Source: Rhodovulum sp. 12E13
GTDB lineage: Bacteria; Pseudomonadota; Alphaproteobacteria; Rhodobacterales; Rhodobacteraceae
Length of the DNA stretch: 64,000 nucleotides
Assembly: GCF_003340565.1 (NCBI RefSeq)
Contig: NZ_QPLK01000010.1
Coordinates: forward strand, 82,104-146,103
Direction of reading: 5' to 3'
The position numbers were made by a program, and so were the translations under genes. The first letter of the stretch is position 1. The number at the start of each line of letters is the position of its first letter. A model generated the notes under the pieces. The model worked only from the letters and a program-made list of their open reading frames with translations. It ran no database searches and was not told the origin of the DNA. Of this stretch, positions 36,298 to 45,743 are shown piece by piece.

Positions 36298-36352
36298 CGT
36301 GGCGATTTGTCCACCGGATTGCGGGCCACGCTAAACATTCCGCTAAAGAGGT
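36298..36352 (+). promoter_or_regulatory. SAM-II riboswitch
   Basis: P1 stem CGUGGC (36298-36303) pairs with GCCACG (36325-36330). The loop carries the conserved GAUUU and GAUUGC elements. The 3' part, CUAAACAU..GCUAAAGAGG, matches the SAM-II 3' consensus (UAAAUGU.GCUAAAAAGG). Loop GCGG can pair with CCGC at about 36340 to make the pseudoknot. It precedes a methionine-pathway gene, the classic context in alphaproteobacteria. S-adenosylmethionine binding is expected to repress. Confidence 0.85.
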
Positions 36353-36405
36353 CAGGCGCGGCCCTCCTCGGGCTCCCTGATCGGGAGGTCGGCATGGAGG
36401 GCCCG

Positions 36406-37602
36406 ATGAAGGACAGCGAGACACCGAAGAGACAGGGCGCCCGCACGCGCGCCGTGCACGCCGGCATCCGCCGCTCGGGCTACGGTGAGGTGTCCGAGGC
36501 GCTCTTCCTCACGCAGGGCTTCGTCTACGACAGTGCCGAGCAGGCCGAGCAGCGCTTTCTCAAGGCGGGCGACGACGAGTTCGTCTACGCCCGCTACGGC
36601 AACCCGACCGTGCGCATGTTCGAGGAGCGGATCGCCGCGCTCGAAGGGGCGGAAGACGGTTTCGCCACCGCCTCGGGGATGGCCGCGGTGAACGGCGCGC
36701 TCATGTCGATGCTCAAGGCGGGCGACCACGTGGTCAGCTCACGCGCGCTGTTCGGCTCGTGCCTCTACATCCTCGAGGAGGTGCTGACGCGCTTCGGTGT
36801 CGAGGTGAGCTTCGTCGACGGCACCGACCTCGGCGCCTGGCGCGCGGCCATCCGCCCCGGGACGCGCGCCGTGTTTCTCGAATCCATCGCCAACCCGACG
36901 CTCGAGGTGATCGACCTGCCTGCCGTGGCCGAGCTGGCGCGCGGCGTCGGCGCGACCGTCATCGTCGACAACGTCTTCGCCACGCCCGTCTTCTCCCGCG
37001 CGCTCGAGCAGGGGGCCGACGTGGTGGTGTATTCCGCCACCAAGCACATCGACGGGCAGGGCCGGGCGCTGGGCGGCGTGATCCTCGGCACGCGCGATTT
37101 CGTCCGCAAGACGGTCGAGCCCTACCTCAAGCATACCGGGGGCGCGATGAGCCCCTTCAACGCCTGGGTCATGCTGAAGGGGCTCGAGACGATGGACCTG
37201 CGGGTGCGCGCGCAGGCCGAAACCGCGCAGGCGCTGGCCGAGGCGCTGGAGGGCGATCCGCGCCTGGCCCGCGTGCTCTACCCGGGCCTGCCCTCGCACC
37301 CCCAGCACGCCGTTGCCGCGCGGCTGATGGAGCGGGGCGGCACGGTGCTGTCGGTCGATGTGGCTGGCGGGCAGGCGGCTGCGTTCCGCTTCCTCAACGC
37401 GCTGGACGTCGTGACGATCTCCAACAATCTCGGCGACGCCAAGAGCATCGCCACCCACCCCGCCACCACGACCCACCAGCGCCTGCCGGACGACCAGAAG
37501 GCGGCCCTCGGGATCACGCCTGGCCTCGTGCGCCTGTCGGTGGGGCTGGAAGACCCCGCCGACCTTCTGGCCGACCTGCGCGCCGGGCTCGCCGCGGTCT
37601 AG
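36406..37602 (+). CDS. metZ: O-succinylhomoserine sulfhydrylase (MetZ type)
   Basis: PLP enzyme that makes homocysteine from an activated homoserine and sulfide. 398 residues. YARYGNPTVRMFEERIAALEG, ATASGMAAV, SSRALFGSC, and the PLP lysine K213 in VVYSATKHIDGQGR are typical of the Cys/Met metabolism PLP family. Start ATG 36406 has GGAGGG 5 nt upstream; earlier in-frame ATGs fall in or near the riboswitch. Acyl preference (succinyl versus acetyl) cannot be proved here. Confidence 0.92.
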   Translation: MKDSETPKRQGARTRAVHAGIRRSGYGEVSEALFLTQGFVYDSAEQAEQRFLKAGDDEFVYARYGNPTVRMFEERIAALEGAEDGFATASGMAAVNGALMSMLKAGDHVVSSRALFGSCLYILEEVLTRFGVEVSFVDGTDLGAWRAAIRPGTRAVFLESIANPTLEVIDLPAVAELARGVGATVIVDNVFATPVFSRALEQGADVVVYSATKHIDGQGRALGGVILGTRDFVRKTVEPYLKHTGGAMSPFNAWVMLKGLETMDLRVRAQAETAQALAEALEGDPRLARVLYPGLPSHPQHAVAARLMERGGTVLSVDVAGGQAAAFRFLNALDVVTISNNLGDAKSIATHPATTTHQRLPDDQKAALGITPGLVRLSVGLEDPADLLADLRAGLAAV

Positions 37603-37745
37603 GCCGCGCGCGGCAATCGCGGGCGCACGGCCCGTGCGGCGTCTTCCGTCGGGGGCCGCGTTCCGCACACACTACCGCGTGCGTGGCCGTCGCGGTGCCG
37701 GACCGCGAGATTGACAGCGCGTGCGGGGGGCGTCTCTATCCGCGC

Positions 37746-40607
37746 ATGTCGTTCGCCGCCGCCATCCGCCGCACGCCGCTGCCGCACGACGCCGAGGCCG
37801 GCGCCGAAGCTGCCGCGCACCTGCCCGGCCAGCCGCCCGAGGTGGCCGAGGTGCTGCGTGGCGCGGGCGGCTCCTCGCCGCATCTGCGCGGCCTGATCGA
37901 AAAGGAGGCGGACTGGCTCGACGGTGCGCTGGCCGCCGAGCCCGCCGCGATCCTGCCCGGCCTTCTCGCCGAGACCGCCGCGCTGCCCGACGCCGACCTC
38001 TCGCCGGGCCTTCGTTGCGTCAAGCGGCGGCTCGCGCTCTACGCGGGGCTGGCAGACCTCGCCGGTGTCTGGCCGCTCGAGACGGTCACGCATGCGCTCA
38101 CCGCCTTCGCCGACGCCGCGGTGGACCGCGCGCTCAGGTCCGCGCTCGCCGGCCCCCTCTCGCGCGGCAAGGTGCCGGGCCATGGCGGGGGCGACATCGC
38201 CGACGCGGCCGGCATGTGCGTGCTGGCCATGGGCAAGATGGGCGCCTTCGAGCTCAACTATTCCTCCGACATCGACCTGATCGTGCTGTTCGACGATTCG
38301 CGCTTCGAGGGGGCCGACATCGCCGAGGCGCGCGCCGTCTTCATCAAGGCGACGCGGGCCATGACGGCGACGCTGCAGGAGCAGACCGGCGATGGCTATG
38401 TCTGGCGCACCGACCTGCGGCTGCGCCCCGACCCCTCGGTCACCCCCGTCTGCCTCGCCATGGAGGCGGCCGAACGCTATTACGAGAGCCTCGGCCGCAC
38501 GTGGGAGCGCGCGGCGCACATCAAGGCGCGCCCCTCGGCGGGCGACCTCGCGGCGGGCGAGGCCTATCTCGAGCGGCTGCGCCCCTTCGTCTGGCGCCGC
38601 CATCTCGACTACGCCGCCATCGAGGATGCCCACGACATGCGCCGCCGCATCCGCGATCACAAGGGCCTGCACGAGGCATCCGCGCTGGAGGGGCGCGATC
38701 TCAAGCTCGGGCATGGCGGCATCCGCGCGATCGAGTTCTTCACCCAGACCCGACAGCTCATCGCCGGCGGGCGCGACCCCGCGCTGCGGGTGCGCGGGAC
38801 GGAGGAGGGCCTTGCACGGCTGGCCGAGCGCGGCTGGATCCCGGGCGAGGTGGCAGACGAGCTGCGCGGCCATTACCGCGCGCTGCGCGAGGCCGAGCAC
38901 CGGGTGCAGCAGGTGGCCGACGCGCGGACGCATCTGCTGCCCGCCGACGCGGCGGGTTTCGACCGGCTCGCGCGGCTCTCGGGCGAGGGCGACACCGCGC
39001 GCTTCCGCGCCGGGCTTGCCGAGCGGATGGACGCCGTGCACCGGCTGACCGAGGGCTTCTTCTCGCGCGCCGAGGGGCTCGCGGGGGCGCCCGGCCCCGC
39101 GGGCGCGGGCGACGAGCCCGAGATCGTCGCGCGATGGCGGCATTACCCGGCGCTCCGCTCGTCTCGCGCGCAGGCGATCTTCGAGCGGCTCAAGCCCGAC
39201 CTGCTCGCGCGTCTGCAGGCCGCCGACCGGCCCGAGGAGGCGATGACCGCCTTCGACGGCTTCCTGCGCGGGCTGCCCGCGGGGGTGCAGCTCTTCTCGA
39301 TGTTCGAGGCCAACCCGCAGCTCCGCGCGCTCATCGTCGACATCGCGGCCACCGCGCCGGCCCTCGCGCAGTATCTCTCGCGCAACGCCCGGGTTCTCGA
39401 GGCGGTCGTCTCGGGCTCGTTCTTCGCGCCGTGGCCGGGGCGCGACGCGCTGCGCCGCGAACTGGCCGACGTGCTGGCCCGCGATCGCGGCGACTACGAG
39501 CACCGGCTCGACGCCGCCCGCCGCTGGGCGAAGGAGTGGCACTTCCGCGCCGGCGTCCATCACCTGCGCGGGCTGACCGACGCCGCCGAGGCCGGGCGGC
39601 AATACGCCGATCTCGCGGCGGCGATCCTCGCCGCGCTCCTGCCCGTGGTGGTCGAGCACTTTGCCGACAAGCACGGGGCGCCGCCGGGGCGCGGCGTTGC
39701 CGTCTTCGGCATGGGATCTCTCGGGGCGGGGTGGCTGACGGCGGGCTCAGATCTCGACCTGATCGTGATCTACGATCCGGCGGGGGAGGAGGGGTCCGAC
39801 GGCCCGAGGCCCCTGTCCTCGCGCCCGTATTATGCCCGCCTCACCCAGGCGCTGGTGACCGCGCTGACCGCCCCCACGGCGGCCGGCAAGCTCTACGAGG
39901 TCGACATGCGTCTGCGCCCGTCGGGCCGGCAGGGGCCGGTGGCGACCGCGCTCGCCGCCTTCGAGGCCTACCAGCGCGAAGAGGCCTGGACCTGGGAACA
40001 CATGGCGCTCACGCGCGCGGCCTGCGTGGCCGGCAGCCCGCAGGTCTGCGCCGAGGCCGAAGCCGTCCGCGCCGCGGTGCTCGGCGCGCCGCGCGCTCCC
40101 GCGCAGGTCTGGATGGACCTCGCGAAGATGCGCGCCCGGCTCGCCGGGGCCAAGCCGCCCAAGGGCCCGCTCGACGTCAAGCCGGGTCCGGGCGGGCTGC
40201 AGGACATCGAGCTCGTCGGGCAGGCCGCGGCGCTGCTCGCAGGCTCGACGGCGCGGCGCACCGCCGCGCAACTCGACGCCGCGGCGCGGGCCGGCCTGAT
40301 GCCGCGCGAGACGGCCGAGAGCCTGAAGCGGGCCTATCGCTTCGCCCGGTCGGTGCAGAGCGCCGGACGGCTTCTCGTCGACGGCCCGCTCGCGCCCGAG
40401 GCGCTGGGGCAGGGCGCACGGGCCGTGCTCTGCCGCGAGACCGGCATGGCCGACCTCGCCGCCCTCGAGGCGCGGCTGGCCGAGGAGCGCGCCGAGGCCG
40501 CCGCCCTGATCGACGCCGCCGTGACCGGGGGCGTGGAGGTACAGGAAGGCAGCGACGCGGCCAGCGGCGGCCCCGCCGCCGCCGCACCCCGGGGCCGAGG
40601 CGCATGA
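37746..40607 (+). CDS. glnE: Glutamine synthetase adenylyltransferase / deadenylase
   Basis: Bifunctional enzyme controlling glutamine synthetase by adding or removing AMP in response to PII. 953 residues with two nucleotidyltransferase domains, each with a metal-binding DxD: GAFELNYSSDIDLIVLFD (about residue 165) and GSLGAGWLTAGSDLDLIVIYD (about residue 660). Other conserved parts: RTDLRLRPDPS, GHGGIRAIEFFTQ, VDMRLRPSGRQG, DVKPGPGGLQDIEL. Its stop overlaps the next start (ATGA). Confidence 0.95.
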   Translation: MSFAAAIRRTPLPHDAEAGAEAAAHLPGQPPEVAEVLRGAGGSSPHLRGLIEKEADWLDGALAAEPAAILPGLLAETAALPDADLSPGLRCVKRRLALYAGLADLAGVWPLETVTHALTAFADAAVDRALRSALAGPLSRGKVPGHGGGDIADAAGMCVLAMGKMGAFELNYSSDIDLIVLFDDSRFEGADIAEARAVFIKATRAMTATLQEQTGDGYVWRTDLRLRPDPSVTPVCLAMEAAERYYESLGRTWERAAHIKARPSAGDLAAGEAYLERLRPFVWRRHLDYAAIEDAHDMRRRIRDHKGLHEASALEGRDLKLGHGGIRAIEFFTQTRQLIAGGRDPALRVRGTEEGLARLAERGWIPGEVADELRGHYRALREAEHRVQQVADARTHLLPADAAGFDRLARLSGEGDTARFRAGLAERMDAVHRLTEGFFSRAEGLAGAPGPAGAGDEPEIVARWRHYPALRSSRAQAIFERLKPDLLARLQAADRPEEAMTAFDGFLRGLPAGVQLFSMFEANPQLRALIVDIAATAPALAQYLSRNARVLEAVVSGSFFAPWPGRDALRRELADVLARDRGDYEHRLDAARRWAKEWHFRAGVHHLRGLTDAAEAGRQYADLAAAILAALLPVVVEHFADKHGAPPGRGVAVFGMGSLGAGWLTAGSDLDLIVIYDPAGEEGSDGPRPLSSRPYYARLTQALVTALTAPTAAGKLYEVDMRLRPSGRQGPVATALAAFEAYQREEAWTWEHMALTRAACVAGSPQVCAEAEAVRAAVLGAPRAPAQVWMDLAKMRARLAGAKPPKGPLDVKPGPGGLQDIELVGQAAALLAGSTARRTAAQLDAAARAGLMPRETAESLKRAYRFARSVQSAGRLLVDGPLAPEALGQGARAVLCRETGMADLAALEARLAEERAEAAALIDAAVTGGVEVQEGSDAASGGPAAAAPRGRGA

Positions 40608-40921
40608 GTGCGGGGGGAGCGCAGGGGCGCGACCCGCTCGATCCCAAGGGCCTGATCCGCGAGGCCTACCGCATCGAGGGGATCGGCGGCTCCGAATGCC
40701 GCTCGATCTTCCTCGACTGGGCGCTGTCCCTGCCCGACGGCGTCGCTCCGCACGAGGTTGCCGCCGCCCTGCTGGCGCGTCATGCGATCACCGCGCCGGA
40801 CCATCCCATGACGATGGTCCTTCGCGAGGGCGCACGCGGTGCGCACGGCACCCCGGCGCGCCGGGGCGGCTGGCGTGCCCGCCGCCGCCCCGGTGGTGCG
40901 AGCGACCCCACTACCAACTGA
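40604..40921 (+). CDS. Small conserved protein coupled to glnE
   Basis: 105 residues: DPLDPKGLIREAYRIEGI..SECRSIFLDWALSLPDGVAPHEVAAALLARHA is a compact helical domain, followed by a basic, low-complexity tail. I have seen this family next to glnE in Rhodobacterales but know no function. Overlap with glnE (ATGA) implies coupled translation, which suggests a link with nitrogen control. Confidence 0.75.
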   Translation: MSAGGAQGRDPLDPKGLIREAYRIEGIGGSECRSIFLDWALSLPDGVAPHEVAAALLARHAITAPDHPMTMVLREGARGAHGTPARRGGWRARRRPGGASDPTTN

Positions 40922-40975
40922 TCCGGCGGAGCGCCTGCGGCGCACACCCCTGGCGGGCCCCGCCTGCGCGGGGCC

Positions 40976-41063
40976 GTGCCTCCGGCGGGGATACTTGCAG
41001 CAAGAAGAAGCCATGTGCCGTCCCCTCCTTCTTCTTGCCGGAAAATATCCCCGCCGGAGGCAC
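40976..41063. repeat. Two dispersed repeats as an inverted pair; large hairpin
   Basis: Left arm 40976-41010 (GTGCCTCCGGCGGGGATA..GCAAGAAGAAG) and right arm 41028-41063 (CTTCTTCTTGC..ATATCCCCGCCGGAGGCAC) are near-perfect reverse complements around a 17-nt loop. It lies between convergent genes (glnE unit and edd), so a bidirectional terminator is plausible. Each arm is one copy of the element seen singly at 8552. Confidence 0.85.
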
Positions 41064-41190
41064 CGGGATTGACCGCGCGCCCCGCGGTTCGATCCGGAGG
41101 GCAACGGCGCGGTCGGACACGAGCGGAACGGGGCCGGCCGGCCGCGCGGGCAGGCGGGAGCGTTGCCGGCCGGCCGGGAGGGTCGGCCGG

Positions 41191-43002
41191 TCAGCCGGGC
41201 AGGAGAGCGCAGGCGCCCGTGGTGGAATGGCCCGCATTGCGGCGGAACGTCTCGAACAGCTCGCGCCCGATGCCGTGGGCGTTGGCCGAGAGGTCGGCCT
41301 CGACCGGGGCGCGTGCCTCGAAGCCGTCGACACGAGCCTCCAGCGTGCCCGCCCGCGCATCGATCCGCACGACATCGCCGTCGCGCAGCCGGGCGAGCGG
41401 GCCGCCGGCGGCCGCCTCTGGCGAGACATGGATCGCCGCCGGTACCTTGCCCGAGGCGCCCGACATCCGCCCGTCGGTCACCAGCGCCACCTTGAGACCG
41501 CGGTCGAGCAGCACCGCCAGCACGGGAGTCAGGCTGTGGAGCTCCGGCATGCCGTTGGCCTGCGGCCCTTGGTGGCGAACCACGACCACCGTATCGGAGG
41601 TGAATTCGCCGGCGCGGAAGGCGTCCTTCACCGCCTGCTGGTCGTCGAAGACGCGGGCCGGCGCCTCGATCGAGAGGTGCTCCTCCTTCACCGCCGAGAC
41701 CTTCATCACGCCGCGCCCGAGATTGCCCTGCACCTGTTTCAGCCCGCCCTTGGGCTGGAACGGGTCGGCCACGGGGCGCAGGATCTTGTCGTTGAGCGAG
41801 GCAGGCGCCGCCTCGTCCCAGCGCAGGCCGTCCGGCCCCAGCTTCGGCTCGGCCACGTAGCGGTGCAGGCCACGGCCGGCGACGGTCTCGGTGTCGGGGT
41901 GCAGCAGGCCCGCCTCGAGCAACTCTCCGATCACGAAGGCCAGCCCACCCGCGGCGTGGAAGTGATTCACGTCGGCCAGACCGTTGGGATAGACGCGCGC
42001 CATGAGCGGCGTGACCTCGGAGATCTCCTCGAAATCCTCGAGGTCGAGGAGCACCCCCGCCGCCCGCGCCATCGCCGGCAGGTGGATCACGAGGTTGGTC
42101 GAGCCGCCCGTCGCCATCAGCCCGACCATCCCGTTCACGAAGGCGCGCGCGTCGAGGATCGTGCCCGCCGGGCGGTAGTCGTCGCCGAGCGCGGTGATCG
42201 ACAGCGCCCGTTCGACGCCGGCCGCGGTCAGCGCGTCGCGCAGGGGGGTGTTGGGGTTGACGAAGGAGGCGCCCGGCAGGTGCAGCCCCATGAACTCCAT
42301 GAGCATCTGGTTGGTGTTGGCGGTGCCGTAGAAGGTGCAGGTGCCGGGGCCGTGATAGCTTTCCATCTCGGCCTGCATCAGCGCCTCGCGGCCCACCTCG
42401 CCGGCCGCGAATTGCTGGCGCACCTTCGCCTTCTCGTCGTTGGGCAGGCCCGAGGGCATCGGCCCCGCCGGCATGAACACCGCCGGGATGTGGCCGAACG
42501 TGGCCGCGGCGATCACCAGCCCCGGCACGATCTTGTCGCAGACGCCGAGATAGACCGCCGCGTCGAAGCAGTTGTGCGACAGCGCCACGCCAGCGGCGAG
42601 CGCGATCACGTCGCGCGAGAAGAGCGACAGCTCCATCCCCGGCTGGCCCTGGGTGACGCCGTCGCACATCGCCGGCACGCCGCCCGCCACCTGCGCGGTG
42701 CCGCCCGCCTGCCGCGCCGCCGCGCGGATCAGGTCGGGGAAGCGCTCGAACGGCTGATGCGCGGAGAGCATGTCGTTGTAGGCGGTCACGATCCCGAGAT
42801 TGGGGGCGCGGCCCTCCGCCAGCCGCTCCTTGTCGGCGAGGTTGGCGGCGTAGGCGTGGGCCTGGTTGCCGCAGGACAGGTGTGCGCGCACGGGCCCCTC
42901 CTCGGCCGCCGCCCGCATCCGCGCCTCGTAGGCGGCGCGGCTGTCGCGGCTGCGGCGCTTGATCCGTTCGGTCACCTTCTCGATCGTGGGGTGGAGGGGC
43001 AT
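41191..43002 (-). CDS. edd: Phosphogluconate dehydratase
   Basis: Entner-Doudoroff enzyme converting 6-phosphogluconate to 2-keto-3-deoxy-6-phosphogluconate, with an Fe-S cluster. 603 residues from ATG 43002 ([14 protein letters not shown]). Visible: [21 protein letters not shown] block, [63 protein letters not shown], and [19 protein letters not shown]. No eda neighbour in the window. Its promoter carries an operator-like palindrome. Confidence 0.94.
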   Translation of the reverse strand: MPLHPTIEKVTERIKRRSRDSRAAYEARMRAAAEEGPVRAHLSCGNQAHAYAANLADKERLAEGRAPNLGIVTAYNDMLSAHQPFERFPDLIRAAARQAGGTAQVAGGVPAMCDGVTQGQPGMELSLFSRDVIALAAGVALSHNCFDAAVYLGVCDKIVPGLVIAAATFGHIPAVFMPAGPMPSGLPNDEKAKVRQQFAAGEVGREALMQAEMESYHGPGTCTFYGTANTNQMLMEFMGLHLPGASFVNPNTPLRDALTAAGVERALSITALGDDYRPAGTILDARAFVNGMVGLMATGGSTNLVIHLPAMARAAGVLLDLEDFEEISEVTPLMARVYPNGLADVNHFHAAGGLAFVIGELLEAGLLHPDTETVAGRGLHRYVAEPKLGPDGLRWDEAAPASLNDKILRPVADPFQPKGGLKQVQGNLGRGVMKVSAVKEEHLSIEAPARVFDDQQAVKDAFRAGEFTSDTVVVVRHQGPQANGMPELHSLTPVLAVLLDRGLKVALVTDGRMSGASGKVPAAIHVSPEAAAGGPLARLRDGDVVRIDARAGTLEARVDGFEARAPVEADLSANAHGIGRELFETFRRNAGHSTTGACALLPG

Positions 43003-43080
43003 GGGCGCTCCGGCTTGGGTGTCTCGGGCGTGGCTGGGTCGGCACCGCGCGGCCGCGCGGGACCGGGCGCCGACGGCGGG

Positions 43081-43109
43081 ACAATACTTTGTTAGCGATA
43101 ACGGTTCAA
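43081..43109 (-). promoter_or_regulatory. edd promoter with LacI-type operator in the spacer
   Basis: On the minus strand: TTGAAC (43109-43104), exactly 17 bp, TATTGT (43086-43081), 79 bp before the edd start. The spacer contains CGTTATCGCTAACA (43103-43090), a partial palindrome with a central CG typical of LacI-family operators. Binding there would block RNA polymerase. Confidence 0.6.
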
Positions 43110-43238
43110 CCGGAAGGGCGTCGCGCAGCCTTGCGCGAGGCGCAAGCCGGGGTTTCGGGCATGGGCCTGTCGCCCGGCGGGCGAGGGGCATAGCTGGGAG
43201 CGCATGGGAGGAGCGACATCGATCCTCAGGAGACGGAC

Positions 43239-43382
43239 ATGACCACGAAAGACGGACAACTCGACTATATCGCCATCGAGCAGCGGGCGCGGCAGATGCG
43301 CGCCGAGGCGCTCGCGGAGGGCTTTTCGGCGCTGCGGCGCTGGCTGAGCGGTCGCCCCGCGACCGAGGGCCGCACGGCCTGA
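43239..43382 (+). CDS. Small RSP_7527-like protein
   Basis: A 47-residue protein, [37 protein letters not shown], resembling the short Rhodobacter RSP_7527 family; the [13 protein letters not shown] helix also recalls DUF1127-type proteins. AGGAG precedes the ATG. Function unknown. Confidence 0.7.
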   Translation: MTTKDGQLDYIAIEQRARQMRAEALAEGFSALRRWLSGRPATEGRTA

Positions 43383-43576
43383 TCCGCGATCCGCGGTGCC
43401 GCCACGGCGGCGCCTTCCCGGCCCGGCGCGCCGGTCATACGGCGCCCGGGGCCTTCCTTTCCCGCCCTACCCGCTCCGGCCCGCAGCCCTTGGCGGCCTC
43501 CGACCGCAGCCGCCCCGTTGCCGGCATCGGTGACGAGGGCCTTCCGCCGGCCCGGGCCGCGCGATAGGTCGGGCGG

Positions 43577-44812
43577 ATGGATTCCGCTTCCGACATCCCG
43601 TCCCGCGTCGGGGCCGACCGCCCCGTCATCCGCCTGCGCCCCAAGGGCAACGTGCGCGCCATCCGGCACGGGTTTCCCTGGGTCTATGCCGACGAGCTGG
43701 TGCTCGATCGGCGCACGACGGGGCTTGCCCCCGGCACGATCGCGCGGCTCGAGGATGCCGAGAGGCGGCCCCTCGGCACCGCCGCGCTCACGCCGGCCTC
43801 GCGCATCGCCGCCCGCCTGCTCGACCGCGACCCGGAGGCGGTCATCGACCGGGCGTGGCTCGCCGACCGGATCGGGCGGGCGCTCGCGCTGCGCGAGCGG
43901 CTCTACCCGGCGCCGTTCTACCGGCTCGTCCATGCCGAGGGCGACGGGCTGCCGGGCCTCGTGATCGACCGGTTCGGGGACGCTGCCGTGATCCAGCCCA
44001 ACGCGGCCTGGGCCGACCGGCTGCTGGGCGAGATCGTGGCGGCCCTGGTCGAGGTGACCGGCGCCAGGACGGTGGTGAAGAACGGCCAGGGCCGGGCGCG
44101 CGCCGCCGAGGGCCTGCCCGAGGAGACCGTCGTGCTGGAAGGTTCGGCCGATGCGCCGGTGCCCGTGGAGATGAACCGCGCCACCTACATGGCCGACCTG
44201 ACCGGCGGACAGAAGACCGGGCTCTATTACGACCAGCGCGACAACCACGCCTTCGCCGCCCGGCTGGTCGCGGAACGGGCAGATGCACGGGTGCTCGACG
44301 TTTTTTCCCATGTCGGGGGCTTCTCGCTCGCCGCGCTTGCGGCCGGGGCGGGGCACGCCCTCGCCGTCGACGGGTCGGAGCCGGCGCTTGCGCTGGCTGC
44401 GCAGGGGGCCGAGGCGACGGGTGTGGCGGATCGTTTCGAGGCGCGGCGCGAGGATGCGTTCCGCGCGCTCGGGGCGCTGGGCGACGAGGGGGCGCGCTTC
44501 GATCTCGTGGTGTGCGATCCACCGGCCTTCGTGCCGTCGAAACAGGCGCTCGAGCAGGGCCTGCGCGCCTACGAGCGGGTGGCACGCCTCGCCGCGCCGC
44601 TGGTGGCGCCGGGGGGCTTTCTCGTGCTGTGCTCGTGTTCGCACGCGGCCGACCTTGCCCGCTTCCGCACCGCCTGCGGGCGGGGGATCGGGCGGGCGGG
44701 GCGGCGGGGGCAGCTGATCCAGACGGGCTTTGCCGGCCCCGACCACCCGAGCCTGCCGGAACTGGGCGAGACGGCCTATCTCAAGGCGCTGACGTTCCGG
44801 CTCGACGGATGA
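43577..44812 (+). CDS. RlmI-type rRNA methyltransferase (RSP_2647 family)
   Basis: A 411-residue protein with an N-terminal PUA-like domain (GNVRAIRHGFPWVYADELVLD), then a class I SAM methyltransferase: TGGQKTGLYYDQRDNH, VLDVFSHVGGFSLAALAAG (SAM loop), FDLVVCDPPAFVPSKQ, GGFLVLCSCSHAAD with the cysteine expected for m5C formation. Relatives methylate 23S rRNA cytosine (RlmI); substrate here inferred. The downstream PIN-domain gene is its usual neighbour in Rhodobacterales. Confidence 0.88.
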   Translation: MDSASDIPSRVGADRPVIRLRPKGNVRAIRHGFPWVYADELVLDRRTTGLAPGTIARLEDAERRPLGTAALTPASRIAARLLDRDPEAVIDRAWLADRIGRALALRERLYPAPFYRLVHAEGDGLPGLVIDRFGDAAVIQPNAAWADRLLGEIVAALVEVTGARTVVKNGQGRARAAEGLPEETVVLEGSADAPVPVEMNRATYMADLTGGQKTGLYYDQRDNHAFAARLVAERADARVLDVFSHVGGFSLAALAAGAGHALAVDGSEPALALAAQGAEATGVADRFEARREDAFRALGALGDEGARFDLVVCDPPAFVPSKQALEQGLRAYERVARLAAPLVAPGGFLVLCSCSHAADLARFRTACGRGIGRAGRRGQLIQTGFAGPDHPSLPELGETAYLKALTFRLDG

Positions 44813-44852
44813 GCCGCGCCGCCGCTCGGTGCGGCGGCGGCACCGCTCACGC

Positions 44853-45431
44853 ATGGTGCGCCCCGTGATCCCCGACCTGCCAGAGCGGCCGCGCGCAGTG
44901 CTCGACGCCTGCGTGCTCTACCCCACCGTCATGCGCGAAGTGCTTCTGGCGGTCGCGCGGGCGGGCCTCTTCGCGCCGCTCTGGTCGGCGCGGCTGCTCG
45001 AGGAATGGGCGCTTGCCGCGGCGCGCCGCGGCACGCTGGAGGAAGCGCAGGCGCGGGGCGAGATCGCGGCGACGCGCGCAACCTTCCCGCTGGCAGAGGC
45101 GCCCCCCGTCCAAGGCACCGGGGAGCGCCTGTGGCTGCCCGATCCGGGCGACATCCACGTGCTCGCCACCGCCGTCGCCACCTCGGCCGACGGGATCGTG
45201 ACGCTCAACGCCCGCGACTTTCCCAGGGGAACCCTGGCCGAAGAGGGCCTCGCACGGTGGGATCCGGACGCCTTCCTGATGGCTCTGTGGCTGCGCGCGC
45301 CCGACAGTGTGGCGCAGGCGGCGGAGTCCGTCCGTGCCGAGGCCGAACGGCTCGACACCGCGCCCGCCGAGTTGCGCGCACTGTTGAAGAAGGCCCGCCT
45401 GCCGCGGCTGGCCAAGGCGCTGGGGGGCTGA
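44853..45431 (+). CDS. PIN-domain protein (RSP_2648 family)
   Basis: A 192-residue PIN-fold protein, probably an RNA nuclease. Acidic residues of the active site are visible in RAVLDACVLYP, LPDPGDIHVLATAVA and GIVTLNARDFP. It lies 40 bp after the rRNA methyltransferase and no antitoxin-like gene is adjacent in the same operon, so a housekeeping RNA-processing role is more likely than a classical VapC toxin. Start could be ATG 44853 or the nearby GTGs at 44856 and 44865. Confidence 0.82.
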   Translation: MVRPVIPDLPERPRAVLDACVLYPTVMREVLLAVARAGLFAPLWSARLLEEWALAAARRGTLEEAQARGEIAATRATFPLAEAPPVQGTGERLWLPDPGDIHVLATAVATSADGIVTLNARDFPRGTLAEEGLARWDPDAFLMALWLRAPDSVAQAAESVRAEAERLDTAPAELRALLKKARLPRLAKALGG

Positions 45432-45440
45432 CCCCTCGCC

Positions 45441-45743
45441 TCAGGAGGATTCACGCCGTCGGCCGCGGCCGCCCCGACGCTGCGGCGCGGGCAGCGTCAG
45501 GTCGACGGGCAGGGGCGAGCGATGCACCGCCTCGACCAGCAACGCGCGGAACTCGGCCGCCGCTGGCACGCGCCGCGCGGTGCGGCGCGAGCGGTCGAAG
45601 GCCACGATCGCCGCCACGGGAAAGCTCGTGTGCGGCGGCAGCGTCTCCAACCACTCGATGAAGGCCATCCGCCCGAGTTCCTCGGCGCGGTCAGGGTCGG
45701 TCGGGGCCGCCCTGAGCTTGTCCAGAACGAGCGCGAGGCTCAT
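45441..45743 (-). CDS. Conserved hypothetical protein
   Basis: 100 residues: MSLALVLDKLRAAPTDPDRAEELGRMAFIEWLETLPPHTSFPVAAIVAFDRSRR, with a basic C-terminus (PQRRGGRGRRRESS). Start at 45743 has GGAG 7 nt upstream; ATG 45755 is an alternative. Not a family I can name. Ends 9 bp from the convergent PIN gene. Confidence 0.6.
   Translation of the reverse strand: MSLALVLDKLRAAPTDPDRAEELGRMAFIEWLETLPPHTSFPVAAIVAFDRSRRTARRVPAAAEFRALLVEAVHRSPLPVDLTLPAPQRRGGRGRRRESS

Noticed and set aside
36307..36405. N-terminal extension of metZ from the upstream in-frame ATG
   Set aside because: It would place coding sequence inside the riboswitch and has no family similarity; the ATG at 36406 has a good Shine-Dalgarno.
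44853..45743. PIN gene and the neighbouring hypothetical as a toxin-antitoxin pair
   Set aside because: The two are convergent, not an operon, and the small protein has no DNA-binding antitoxin features; the PIN family here is linked to an rRNA methyltransferase.
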